Origin: CAVQHY01 sp963712465
GTDB taxonomy: Bacteria; Actinomycetota; Thermoleophilia; Gaiellales; Gaiellaceae
Length of the DNA: 64,000 nucleotides
Direction: 5' to 3'
NCBI GenBank assembly: GCA_963712465.1
Contig: CAVQHY010000006.1
Span: 558,001 to 622,000 of the forward strand
The notes beneath the pieces are model-generated. The model saw only the letters and a list, made by a program, of their open reading frames with translations. It did not search any database and was not told the DNA's origin. Made by a program: the position numbers and the translations under genes. Below, piece after piece: positions 45,268-52,703 of the stretch. Position 1 is the stretch's first letter. Each line of letters opens with the position of its first letter.

Positions 45268-46014
45268 GTGGATCTCGCGGCACTCGCTCTTCTCCCGGCG
45301 CTCGCGATCGGCAGCTTCCTGAACGTCGTTGCGGCACGCCTCCCCGAGCACCGCTCGCTCGTCCATCCACGCTCTGCCTGCATGAGCTGCGGCAAGGAGA
45401 TCGCGTGGTACGACAACATCCCCGTCGTCTCGTATCTGCTGCTTCGCGGCCGCTGCCGGTCCTGCGGGACGGGTATCAGCCCGCGCTACCTCGCCGTCGA
45501 GCTCCTCACCGCCCTGCTGATCGCGGGTTGCTTCCTCGCGTTCGGATTCACGGGTGAGGCGTTCGTCGCGTCGTTCTTCTGCGCGGTGCTCGTCGTGCTC
45601 TCGGCGATCGACATCGAACGCCGGATCCTTCCCGATCTGATCACGCTGCCGGCGTTCGCGATCGTCCTCGCCGCCCAGATCGCGCTCGACCCGAGCCGGA
45701 CGATCGAGTGGGTCGGCGCAGCGCTCGGCGCGTCGGGATTCCTCTTCCTCGCGCTGCTCGCGTATCCGAAGGGCATGGGCATGGGCGACGTGAAGCTCGC
45801 GCTGCTGCTCGGGGCGATGCTCGGAACGAGCGTCGCCGTCGGGCTGATGCTCGGAATGCTGTCGGCGCTCGTCGTCGGAGTCGTCCTGATCGCCCGCCAC
45901 GGATCGAGCGCGCGCAAGATGGCGATCCCGTTCGGCCCGTTCCTCGCCTTCGGGTCGATCGTCGCCCTCTTCTGGGGCGAGGCGATTCTCGACCGGTACT
46001 TGAGCCTGTTCTAG
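45268..46014 (+). CDS. pilD: Type IV prepilin peptidase PilD
   Basis: A 248-residue membrane protein: N-terminal 'IGSFLNVVAARLPEHRS', two zinc Cys pairs 'CMSCGKEI' and 'CRSCGTGI', 'IPVVSYLLLRGRC', then about seven membrane helices with the catalytic aspartates in 'LSAIDIERRILPD' and 'GMGMGDVKLALLLG'. It cleaves prepilin leader peptides after Gly and N-methylates the new N terminus. The N-terminal methylase cysteines are kept, so it is a full bifunctional enzyme. Substrates are the two PilA proteins in this locus. GTG start at 45268; separated from pilB by a promoter-like element. Confidence 0.95.
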   Translation: MDLAALALLPALAIGSFLNVVAARLPEHRSLVHPRSACMSCGKEIAWYDNIPVVSYLLLRGRCRSCGTGISPRYLAVELLTALLIAGCFLAFGFTGEAFVASFFCAVLVVLSAIDIERRILPDLITLPAFAIVLAAQIALDPSRTIEWVGAALGASGFLFLALLAYPKGMGMGDVKLALLLGAMLGTSVAVGLMLGMLSALVVGVVLIARHGSSARKMAIPFGPFLAFGSIVALFWGEAILDRYLSLF

Positions 46015-46044
46015 GGGGTCCGGACAGGCCCCTGAACCCCTCTA

Positions 46045-46072
46045 TCCAGGGATTGTGGGCGCCTGCCGATAA
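46045..46072 (+). promoter_or_regulatory. Sigma-28-like promoter of pilB
   Basis: TCCA (46045-46048), 16 bases, then GCCGATAA (46065-46072), a perfect FliA/WhiG -10. The GTG start of pilB is 9 bases further, so the transcript is nearly leaderless. Confidence 0.62.
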
Positions 46073-46081
46073 CCCGAGCAG

Positions 46082-47905
46082 GTGGAGATCGACGATCTTT
46101 CCGGGGGGCTGAGGAAGCCGGGCGAGGAGCCCGGCCAGACGACGTCGGCAGAGGGCGACGCCGGGCTCGAGCCCGGGACGCCGCCGCCGGGCGCGGGGAT
46201 CGCCCCCAACCCCGTCACGCAGCTCGTCGCCGACCTGCTCGACTCGACGGGGCTCGTGCCCAGCGACCGGCTCGGCCAGGCCCTGGGTCGCGCAGGCCAG
46301 GGGACGCTGTCGCAGGCGCTCGTCGACGAGCGGCTCGTCTCGACGACCTTCCTTGCTCTCAGCCTCGCGGAGCGGTTCAACCTGCCGTTCGTCGAGCTCG
46401 GAGACGAGCCGATCGACCCGCGCGCGGTCGAGGTCGTTCCCCCGCCCGTGCTCGAGCGCGCGCGCGCGCTTCCGTACAGGATCGAGAACGACCGGCTGAC
46501 CGTCGCGATCGCCGACCCGTCGAACGTCCAGGCGATCGACGAGCTGAGGCTCGCATCGCGATTCCCGGTCGACCTCGTCGTCTCGCCGGCCGAGGACATC
46601 GAGGTCGAGCTGAAGAAGGTCTCGCGCGCGAGCGAGGCGATGGGGCGGACGTCGCTCGTCGAGGAGGAGTTCGAGGTCACCTCCGAGGACGACGTCGGCG
46701 CAGACGACCTCGACGCCGAGGACGGCGTCTCGGATGCGCCGCTCGTCCGGCTCGTGAACTCGATCCTGATCCAGGCGGCCGAGGACGGGGCGAGCGACGT
46801 GCACTTCGATCCACAGGAGGACTCGCTCGTCGTGCGCTTCCGCGTCGACGGCGTCCTCACCGAGGTGCAGCGGATTCCGAAGCGGTTGGCGCCGTCGGTG
46901 ACGACCCGCCTCAAGGTGCTCGCGAAGCTCGACATCGCCGAACGGCGCAAGCCGCAGGACGGCCGCATCTCGCTCTCGGCCAAGACGGCCGGCCGTCAGC
47001 TCGACGTCCGCGTCGCGGTGCTCCCGACCGTCGAGGGCGAGACGGTCGTCATGCGCCTGCTCGACAAGTCGCGGCGCGCCCCGACGCTCGAGGAGCTCGG
47101 CATGGCCGACGAGATGCGCGAGCGCTTCCAGGAGCTGATCCGCAAGCCGACCGGCGCGCTGCTCGTCACGGGTCCGACGGGCTCCGGTAAGTCGACGACG
47201 CTCTACGCGGCGCTGGCCGAGATCAACCATTCCGAGATCAACGTCATCACCGTCGAGGATCCGGTCGAGTACCGCCTGCACGGGCTGAATCAGGTGCAGA
47301 TCAACCCGCGGGCGGGGCTGACGTTCGCCTCTGCGCTGCGGTCGATCCTCCGTGCCGACCCCGACGTGATCATGGTCGGCGAGATCCGGGACGTCGAGAC
47401 GGCGAAGATCTCGATCGAGTCCGCCCTGACCGGCCACTTCGTGCTGTCGACGCTCCATACGAACGACGCGCCGAGTGCGCTCACCCGCCTCAACGAGATG
47501 GGCGTAGAGCCGTTCCTCACCGGCGCGGCGGTCACGGCCGTGCTCGCTCAGCGGCTTGCGCGCAAGCTCTGCTCGAACTGCGCGGAGATGTACGTCCCCT
47601 TGGTCGAGGAGCTTCGCGACGCCCGCTTCACGCCGGAGCAGATCACCGCTGCCGACGGGCTCAGCCTCTACCGCAAGAAGGGCTGCCCGCGCTGCAACCA
47701 GACCGGCTACAAGGGCCGGATCGGCGTCTATCAGCTGATGGAGATGAACGAGGACCTCTCGACGCTCGCCGCCAAGCACGCGGGCCGCGAGGAGATCGAG
47801 CGCGCCGGCATGGCAGGCGGCATGAAGAGCCTCTGGGACGACGGCCTCGCCAAGGTGGTCTCGGGACTCACCTCGGTCGAAGAGCTGGCCCGCGTCCTCG
47901 TCTAG
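46082..47905 (+). CDS. pilB: Type IV pilus assembly ATPase PilB
   Basis: A 607-residue extension ATPase. N-terminal GspE-N domain 'QALGRAGQGTLSQALVDERLV...' with 'ERFNLPFVELGDEPIDP'; core with 'ASDVHFDPQEDSLVVRFRVDG', Walker A 'GPTGSGKSTTLYAALAEIN', Asp box 'EDPVEYRL', Walker B 'DPDVIMVGEIRDVETA', His box 'LSTLHTNDAPSAL'. The zinc-binding pairs are C-S-N-C and C-P-R-C near residues 495-540. It drives pilus polymerisation through PilC. A 40-residue Pro/Gly-rich acidic leader before the first domain is longer than usual. GTG start directly after a sigma-28-like promoter. Confidence 0.96.
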   Translation: MEIDDLSGGLRKPGEEPGQTTSAEGDAGLEPGTPPPGAGIAPNPVTQLVADLLDSTGLVPSDRLGQALGRAGQGTLSQALVDERLVSTTFLALSLAERFNLPFVELGDEPIDPRAVEVVPPPVLERARALPYRIENDRLTVAIADPSNVQAIDELRLASRFPVDLVVSPAEDIEVELKKVSRASEAMGRTSLVEEEFEVTSEDDVGADDLDAEDGVSDAPLVRLVNSILIQAAEDGASDVHFDPQEDSLVVRFRVDGVLTEVQRIPKRLAPSVTTRLKVLAKLDIAERRKPQDGRISLSAKTAGRQLDVRVAVLPTVEGETVVMRLLDKSRRAPTLEELGMADEMRERFQELIRKPTGALLVTGPTGSGKSTTLYAALAEINHSEINVITVEDPVEYRLHGLNQVQINPRAGLTFASALRSILRADPDVIMVGEIRDVETAKISIESALTGHFVLSTLHTNDAPSALTRLNEMGVEPFLTGAAVTAVLAQRLARKLCSNCAEMYVPLVEELRDARFTPEQITAADGLSLYRKKGCPRCNQTGYKGRIGVYQLMEMNEDLSTLAAKHAGREEIERAGMAGGMKSLWDDGLAKVVSGLTSVEELARVLV

Positions 47906-47940
47906 GCAGGCGCGCGTCGGCCCCGCGGGGCGCGACGCAT

Positions 47941-48216
47941 CGTGACACCACGTTGCAAGGGGTCTGACCCCTGTTCGTGACACGGGCGCACTAAGTGCGG
48001 CTCGTGCGGCCGGCGGAGCAGCTACGCGACGTCGTGACACCACGTTGCAAGGGGTCTGACCCCTGTTCGTGACACGCGCGCACTAAGTGCGGCTCGAGCG
48101 GCCGGCGAGTCGGCTACGCGACGTCGTGACACCACGTTCAAGGGGTCTGACCCCAGTTCGTGGCACGGGCGCACTAAGTGCGGCTCGAGCGGCCGGCGAA
48201 GCGAGCTACGCGACGT
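47941..48216. repeat. Three tandem 92-bp repeats
   Basis: Units 47941-48032, 48033-48124 and 48125-48216, each exactly 92 bp and nearly identical. Each contains AGGGGTCTGACCCCT (perfect palindrome) flanked by GTGACAC on both sides, then GCACTAAGTGC (palindrome), and ends GCTACGCGACGT. The third unit's end covers the last codons and stop of the minus-strand gene at 48206-48547, so units 1 and 2 carry copies of that gene's tail. REP-like elements and a double terminator between convergent genes are the likely interpretations. Confidence 0.85.
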
Positions 48217-48547
48217 CGCAGCCGAGGTACTTGAGGCAGGTCGCCGTCTCGTCGATGAAGGCGCTTGCCTCGCGCATGCTCTTGAAGCGATACGGGCCGG
48301 GCCGGAGCGGCTCGATCACCATCTTGGAGACGGGGTAGACGTCGCACTCGATCACGAACTGCTCGCTCCCCTCTTCGAAGCACCGCAGCGTCACGACCTC
48401 CCTACCTTCCTTGCGGGCGGTTCGGACGGCGAGCGGCTGGCCGCTCTGACGCGGCTCCCGCTCCTGGTGCTCGTCGAGGAGAGCCGGCGGCTCGTCGGAT
48501 GTCGTGCGAAGACGGAGGCCGCCGCCCAGCCAGGCGGCGTCGCTCAC
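48206..48547 (-). CDS. Small protein of unknown function
   Basis: A 113-residue protein 'MSDAAWLGGGLRLRTTSDEPPALLDEHQ...VVTLRCFEEGSEQFVIECDVYPVSKMVIEPLRPGPYRFKSMREASAFIDETATCLKYLGCDVA'. The C-terminal two thirds look like a compact beta-beta-beta-alpha domain ('GPYRFKSMREASAFIDETATCLKYL'). No family recognised. Its ATG overlaps the stop of the upstream thioredoxin-like gene (ATGA). Its last four codons lie inside the 92-bp repeat array, which therefore grew from, or was inserted at, the gene's 3' end. Confidence 0.7.
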   Translation of the reverse strand: MSDAAWLGGGLRLRTTSDEPPALLDEHQEREPRQSGQPLAVRTARKEGREVVTLRCFEEGSEQFVIECDVYPVSKMVIEPLRPGPYRFKSMREASAFIDETATCLKYLGCDVA

Positions 48548-49167
48548 AGAGCCGAGGCGGCGTTGTCGGCGGCCTGGGCGACCGTGTCGCGGTCGTTGTA
48601 GCCGTTCAGCGTCGAGACGGCGACGTTCGAGCCGCCGGCGAACACCATCACCGTCGGCGTATCGCGCACCGTTGCGCCGGCGCCGAGGATCTCACGCGCG
48701 AGCTTCTCGTTGACGACGTTGATCGCCGCGAAGGCGGCGCCGGTGGCCTCGGCTCCGGCGCGGGCCTCGCGCGTGGCAAGGTCGTCGAGCTCGGAGTCGC
48801 GGGAGAAGAAGATTGCCACGACGACGTCGTTCTTCGCGAGCATCTTCTCGAAGGCCTCGGCGGACTTGACCTGCAGCGTGCTGACCTTCACCTTCGTCTT
48901 CTTGACCGTCGTCTTCTTGACCTTGGCGCCGTGCTTGGGCTTGCTCTTCGGCTTCGAGGCCTTCTCCTGCGGCGACGGCGTCGGCGCTGCCTCGGTCGTC
49001 GCTGCGGGCGGTGCTGCGGTCGTCACCGCCGGAAGGGTCACTGCCGGCTGCGGCGAGGCAACCGGCTGCGCGTCCTCGCCGCCCATGGCGAACCTGAACG
49101 CGGCGAGGCCGAGAACGGCGACGGCGACGAGCGGGAGAAGGACGCGGAGGCGAAGCTGCGACTTCAC
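48544..49167 (-). CDS. Membrane-anchored thioredoxin-fold-like protein without CxxC
   Basis: About 207 residues from the GTG at 49167: 'VKSQLRLRVLLPLVAVAVLGLAAFRFAMGG' (one membrane helix), a Pro/Thr/Lys linker (about 70 residues with 'KKTTVKKTKVKV'), then 'SAEAFEKMLAKNDVVVAIFFSRDSELDDLATREARAGAEATGAAFAAINVVNEKLAREI' and 'VRDTPTVMVFAGGSNVAVSTLNGYNDRDTVAQA'. The pattern and the 'DTPTVMVF' cis-Pro loop are those of a thioredoxin fold, but the active-site cysteines are replaced by 'SRDSEL', so redox activity is unlikely. The frame is open to 49239. It sits in the pilus locus and probably acts outside the membrane. Name uncertain. Confidence 0.65.
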   Translation of the reverse strand: MKSQLRLRVLLPLVAVAVLGLAAFRFAMGGEDAQPVASPQPAVTLPAVTTAAPPAATTEAAPTPSPQEKASKPKSKPKHGAKVKKTTVKKTKVKVSTLQVKSAEAFEKMLAKNDVVVAIFFSRDSELDDLATREARAGAEATGAAFAAINVVNEKLAREILGAGATVRDTPTVMVFAGGSNVAVSTLNGYNDRDTVAQAADNAASAL

Positions 49168-49242
49168 GTAGCTGCTATCGGCACGGCGGGAGAGAAGGCC
49201 TGAACCCCATTCGGGGGATAAACGAGAGAACCCCACCAACGA

Positions 49243-49272
49243 CGAGGGGCGCGGCCGTGGCCGCGCCCCTCG
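49243..49272 (-). terminator. Terminator of pilA1
   Basis: A perfect 14-bp stem CGAGGGGCGCGGCC / GGCCGCGCCCCTCG with a two-base GT loop, 21 bases after the pilA1 stop on the minus strand. The identical hairpin follows pilA2 at 49818-49845. Confidence 0.85.
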
Positions 49273-49293
49273 GGTCGTTCGGAGTCTGCTGGG

Positions 49294-49680
49294 TTAGCAG
49301 GCGCCGGTGACGATGTCGGAGGCCGGACCCGCCTTCTTCCAGGTCTTGCCGCCGACGCTCGACTGCACGCAGTACGAGTTGGCGGAGAGGTTCGCGAACG
49401 TGATGTTCTTGATGCCCGCGTCGTACGAGGCCTGCAGCGCAGGCACCGTCATCGTCGCGTACGTGCCGGCGTCGGCGAAGTACGCCTCGACAGCCGGAAT
49501 GGCAGCCCGCACGTTGGCCTGCGCCGCGGTGTTGTTGGCGCGGTCGCGGAAGCCGAGGTACGAGGGCACCGCGATGGCGAGCAGGATGCCGATGATGATG
49601 ATGACGACCAGGAGCTCGATGAGCGTGAAGCCGCCCTCGCGCTCGCTGTTCGTAATCCGGGCCTTGAGCCTTTCGATCAT
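49294..49680 (-). CDS. pilA: Type IV major pilin PilA (copy 1)
   Basis: A 128-residue prepilin. Leader 'MIERLKARITNSEREGG' and processing site G-G/F, then the hydrophobic alpha1 'FTLIELLVVIIIIGILLAIAVPSYLGFRDRA' with the conserved Glu5. The globular part contains 'AYFADAGTYATMTVPALQASYDAGI' and two cysteines near the C terminus ('SYCVQSSVGGKTWKKAG...VTGAC') that likely form the D-region disulfide. Secreted and polymerised into the pilus after cleavage by PilD. AAGGAGGAG lies 8 bases before the ATG. Upstream in-frame ATG at 49707 is not used (no leader homology). Confidence 0.95.
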   Translation of the reverse strand: MIERLKARITNSEREGGFTLIELLVVIIIIGILLAIAVPSYLGFRDRANNTAAQANVRAAIPAVEAYFADAGTYATMTVPALQASYDAGIKNITFANLSANSYCVQSSVGGKTWKKAGPASDIVTGAC

Positions 49681-49817
49681 GTGAGGACTCCTCCTTGGGT
49701 CGAACATGGACGGTCGGTGGCTCGTTCGCCTCTATCGACCGAATCGCCCGTGCGCCCGCGACCCAAATCGAGTGATCGTTGCTCGGGGGTGGCGCCCCGG
49801 GCGTGCCTCGAAACGAC

Positions 49818-49845
49818 GAGGGGCGCGGCCGTGGCCGCGCCCCTC
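49818..49845 (-). terminator. Terminator of pilA2
   Basis: Same hairpin as after pilA1 (GAGGGGCGCGGCC / GGCCGCGCCCCTC, GT loop), 22 bases after the pilA2 stop. It would stop transcription before pilA1, so each pilA is probably expressed from its own promoter. Confidence 0.85.
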
Positions 49846-49867
49846 AGTTCGTTCGGAGTCTGCTGGG

Positions 49868-50254
49868 TTAGCAGGCGCCGGTGACGATGTCGGAGGCCGG
49901 ACCCGCCTTCTTCCAGGTCTTGCCGCCGACGACCGACTGCACGCAGTACGAGCTAGCGGAGAGGTTCGAGAACGAGATGTTCTTGATGCCCGCGTCGTAC
50001 GAGGCCTGCAGGGCCGGGAGCGTCATCGTCGCGTACGTGCCGGCGTCGGCGAAGTACGCCTCGACAGCCGGAATGGCAGCCCGCACGTTGGCCTGCGCCG
50101 CGGTGTTGTTGGCGCGGTCGCGGAAGCCGAGGTACGAGGGCACCGCAATGGCGAGCAGGATGCCGATGATGATGATGACGACCAGGAGCTCGATGAGCGT
50201 GAAGCCGCCCTCGCGCTCGCTGTTCGTAATCCGGGCCTTGAGCCTTTCGATCAT
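49868..50254 (-). CDS. pilA: Type IV major pilin PilA (copy 2)
   Basis: A 128-residue prepilin identical to copy 1 through the leader, alpha1 and the first 90 residues. The differences are few: 'TMTLPALQ' for 'TMTVPALQ', 'ISFSNLSASSYCVQSVVGG' for 'ITFANLSANSYCVQSSVGG'. These fall on the exposed C-terminal half. The leader has the same ribosome site. A GCCGATAC element (50313-50306, minus strand) lies 52 bases upstream of the ATG, reminiscent of the -10 of the other pilus promoters, but without TCAA at the matching distance. Divergent from pilT2. Confidence 0.95.
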   Translation of the reverse strand: MIERLKARITNSEREGGFTLIELLVVIIIIGILLAIAVPSYLGFRDRANNTAAQANVRAAIPAVEAYFADAGTYATMTLPALQASYDAGIKNISFSNLSASSYCVQSVVGGKTWKKAGPASDIVTGAC

Positions 50255-50417
50255 GTGAGGACTCCTCCTTGGGTCGAACATGGACGGTCGGTGGCTCGCT
50301 TGCCTGTATCGGCACCGCCGCGGGACCGCTCTCCAACCCTTTTGAGGGAATTTCCCCAGGCCGCAGATCACGCCCAGGCCTCTCGATCGTTTCCATCAGG
50401 AAGGCGCGAACGAGTGC

Positions 50418-50445
50418 TCAAGTCATCCGGAGCGGCTGCCGATAA
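50418..50445 (+). promoter_or_regulatory. Sigma-28-like promoter of the pilT2-M-N-O operon
   Basis: TCAA (50418-50421), 16 bases, then GCCGATAA (50438-50445). The ATG of pilT2 follows at 50463 with a TAGGAG ribosome site. Best match of the four to FliA/WhiG consensus. Confidence 0.68.
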
Positions 50446-50462
50446 GCGGCGGCGTAGGAGCC

Positions 50463-51632
50463 ATGGAAGCCGCTGCCGTACCCGCTGCCGAGACCCCTGG
50501 AACGCCGCTCGCGATCGACGAGCTGTGTGAGGTGATGGTCGGCCGCGGCGCGTCCGACCTCCACGTCACGGTCGGCACGGAGCCGGTCATCCGCGTCAAC
50601 GGCAAGCTCGAGCGGCTGACCGACTACCCGCGCCTCACGGCCGACATGACCCAGCGAATGCTCTACCGCGTCGTCTCGACCGAGCAGCAGAAGGTGCTCG
50701 AGATCAACCGGCAGATCGACCTCTCGTACTCGATCCCGGGGCTCGCGCGCTTCCGCGTCAACATCTATCACCAGCGCGAGAGCCTCGGCGGTGCCTTCCG
50801 GATGATCCCCGCCGAGATCAAGGGGCTCGAGGAGCTCGGGCTCCCGCCGGTCATGCACGAGTTCGCGAAGAAGCCTCGCGGCCTCGTCCTCGTCACGGGC
50901 CCGACCGGCTCTGGCAAGTCGACGACGCTCGCGGCGGTGATCGACGAGATCAACCGCACGCGCGACGACCACGTGATGACGATCGAGGATCCGATCGAGT
51001 TTCTCCACCGCCACAAGAAGTGCATCGTCAACCAGCGCGAGATCGGAACCGATGCGATCGGCTTCGGCGAGGCGCTGCGCGGCGCGCTGCGCCAGGACCC
51101 TGACGTGATCCTCCTCGGCGAGATGCGCGACCTCGAGACGATCTCGACTGCGCTGACGGCCGCTGAGACCGGCCACCTCGTCTTCGCGACGCTCCATACG
51201 CAGGACGCGCCGTCGACGATCGACCGCGTGATCGACGTGTTCCCGGCCGCGCAGCAGGAGCAGGTGCGCGTCCAGATCGCGGCGACCGTGCAGGGCATCG
51301 TCACGCAGACGCTCCTGCCCACGGCCGACGGCGTCGGGCGAGTTCCGGCGCTGGAGATTCTCCTGCCCGACGACGCGACGCGGAACCTGATCCGCCAGGC
51401 GAAGGTCGAGCAGATCTACTCGATCATGCAGACGAACACCAAGCGCGGCATGCAGACGCTCGAGCAGTCGCTCGCCGACCTCGTGCAGCAGGGGAAGATC
51501 ACTGCGGAGCTCGCGCTCTCTCGCACGAGCCGCCCCGAGCAGCTGCTCGGTCTCCTCCAGCGCCAAGGCGCACCCGTCCCCCCTCATCTCGAAGCCCAGT
51601 ACGGCGGCCTGAAGGCCGCGGCAGGAGCGTAA
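50463..51632 (+). CDS. pilT: PilT retraction ATPase (paralogue 2)
   Basis: A 389-residue ATPase: 'CEVMVGRGASDLHVTVGTEPVIRVNGKLERL' N-terminal domain, Walker A 'GPTGSGKSTTLAAVIDEIN', Asp box 'EDPIEFLH', Walker B 'DPDVILLGEMRDLETI', His box 'LVFATLHTQDAPSTIDRVIDVFPAAQQEQVR' and the retraction motif region 'EILLPDDATRNLIRQAK' (the A-I-R-N-L-I-R class). It is closer to canonical PilT than paralogue 1. It opens the operon for the inner-membrane platform genes and ends 9 bases before pilM. Confidence 0.95.
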   Translation: MEAAAVPAAETPGTPLAIDELCEVMVGRGASDLHVTVGTEPVIRVNGKLERLTDYPRLTADMTQRMLYRVVSTEQQKVLEINRQIDLSYSIPGLARFRVNIYHQRESLGGAFRMIPAEIKGLEELGLPPVMHEFAKKPRGLVLVTGPTGSGKSTTLAAVIDEINRTRDDHVMTIEDPIEFLHRHKKCIVNQREIGTDAIGFGEALRGALRQDPDVILLGEMRDLETISTALTAAETGHLVFATLHTQDAPSTIDRVIDVFPAAQQEQVRVQIAATVQGIVTQTLLPTADGVGRVPALEILLPDDATRNLIRQAKVEQIYSIMQTNTKRGMQTLEQSLADLVQQGKITAELALSRTSRPEQLLGLLQRQGAPVPPHLEAQYGGLKAAAGA

Positions 51633-51641
51633 AGGAGCACA

Positions 51642-52703
51642 ATGGCGACCCAGGTAGTCGGACTGAAGCTCGGCGCCTCGAACCTGAGCGCGGCGCTCGT
51701 GTCGCGCAACGGCTCAGTCGACGTCGTACAGGTCGCGCGCGAGTCGCTCGAGCGCGGCGTCGTCTCGGGCGGCGAGGTGCGTGACGTGGAGCTGCTCGCG
51801 ACCGCCCTCAAGGACTTCTTCGCGAAGCACAAGCTGCCGACGAAGGCCGTGCGAGTCGGCGTGGCGTCCAACCGGATCGGCGTACGCACGATCGAGCTCG
51901 CGGGAATCACGGATCCCAAGCAGATGGAGAACGCGGTGCGCTTCCGCGCCCAGGAGGTACTGCCGATTCCGCTCAACGACGCGGTGCTCGACTTCCAGGC
52001 GCTGGGCGACTCGGTCGACGCCGAGGGCCAGCCGGTGAAGAAGGTCCTGCTGGTCGTCGCCTACCGCGATCTCGTGGCCTCCGTCAGCCAGGCCTGTCAT
52101 CAGGCCGGGCTTCGCCTCGTCGGCATCGACCTCGAGGCCTTCGCGCTTCTGCGCGCACTGCTTCCGACCGCCGAGAGCGAGGGCGCCGAGCGGAGCGCGA
52201 TCGTGGCGATCTCGGTCGGCTCGGAGCGCTCGACGCTCGCGGTCACCGACGGTCGCACCTGCGAGTTCAACCGAGTCCTCGACTGGGGTGGCAGCCAGAT
52301 GACGTCGAGCCTCGCCCGTGCCCTCGAGATCGAGCTCGACGACGCCGAGGTGCTGAAGCTCCAGCTCTCCCTCGACGGCGAAGAGATTCCGGAGGGGCTC
52401 GACGAGGAGCAGGCCAAGAAGGCGAGGGAGGCGCTCCGGGCCGGCATGCAGCAGTTCGCGCGCGAGCTCGTCTCCTCGCTGCAGTACTACCAGAGCCAGA
52501 CCGACTCGCTCGGCATCCGCGAGATCGTTCTCGCGGGCGGCGCGAGCAAGCTCGGCGGCCTCCCCGAGGCGCTCCAGCGCCTGATCGGCGTGGCCGTTCG
52601 CGTCGGCGACCCCGGTGCCGGAGTGAACCTGGCAAAGAAGCTTCGTGACACGACTACCGATCCGGCGCTCGCCGTGCCGATCGGGCTCGGGATGGGAGTC
52701 TGA
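51642..52703 (+). CDS. pilM: PilM, actin-like pilus assembly ATPase
   Basis: A 353-residue protein with the FtsA/PilM actin-like fold: phosphate-1 loop 'VVGLKLGASNLSAALVSR', 'ELAGITDPKQMENAVRFRAQEVLPIPLNDAVLDFQAL', 'VGIDLEAFALLRALLP', the second phosphate loop 'SAIVAISVGSERSTLAVTDGRTCEFNRVLDWGGSQMTSSLARA' and adenine loop 'EIVLAGGASKLGGLPEALQRLIG'. It sits on the cytoplasmic face and binds the N terminus of PilN. Its stop overlaps the pilN start (TGATG). Confidence 0.95.
   Translation: MATQVVGLKLGASNLSAALVSRNGSVDVVQVARESLERGVVSGGEVRDVELLATALKDFFAKHKLPTKAVRVGVASNRIGVRTIELAGITDPKQMENAVRFRAQEVLPIPLNDAVLDFQALGDSVDAEGQPVKKVLLVVAYRDLVASVSQACHQAGLRLVGIDLEAFALLRALLPTAESEGAERSAIVAISVGSERSTLAVTDGRTCEFNRVLDWGGSQMTSSLARALEIELDDAEVLKLQLSLDGEEIPEGLDEEQAKKAREALRAGMQQFARELVSSLQYYQSQTDSLGIREIVLAGGASKLGGLPEALQRLIGVAVRVGDPGAGVNLAKKLRDTTTDPALAVPIGLGMGV

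Larger units (their letters stand above)
49238..50312 (-). repeat. Tandem duplication of the pilA transcription unit
   Basis: Two units of about 500 bp (49238-49738 and 49812-50312), offset by 574 bp, nearly identical from the terminator hairpin through the whole pilA gene and about 58 bases of its leader. Coding differences are only a few substitutions, mostly in the C-terminal half. Identity fades just upstream of the leader, where promoters differ. Confidence 0.9.

Noticed and set aside
45641..48043. An 800-residue minus-strand frame opposite pilB and pilD
   Set aside because: Antisense shadow; pilB and pilD motifs are unambiguous on the plus strand.
47941..48216. CRISPR-like array
   Set aside because: The units are contiguous 92-bp tandem copies without distinct spacers, and no cas gene is present.
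49681..49867. c-di-GMP riboswitch in the pilA leader
   Set aside because: The conserved GEMM core and tetraloop-receptor sequences were looked for on the minus strand and not seen; the leader is short.
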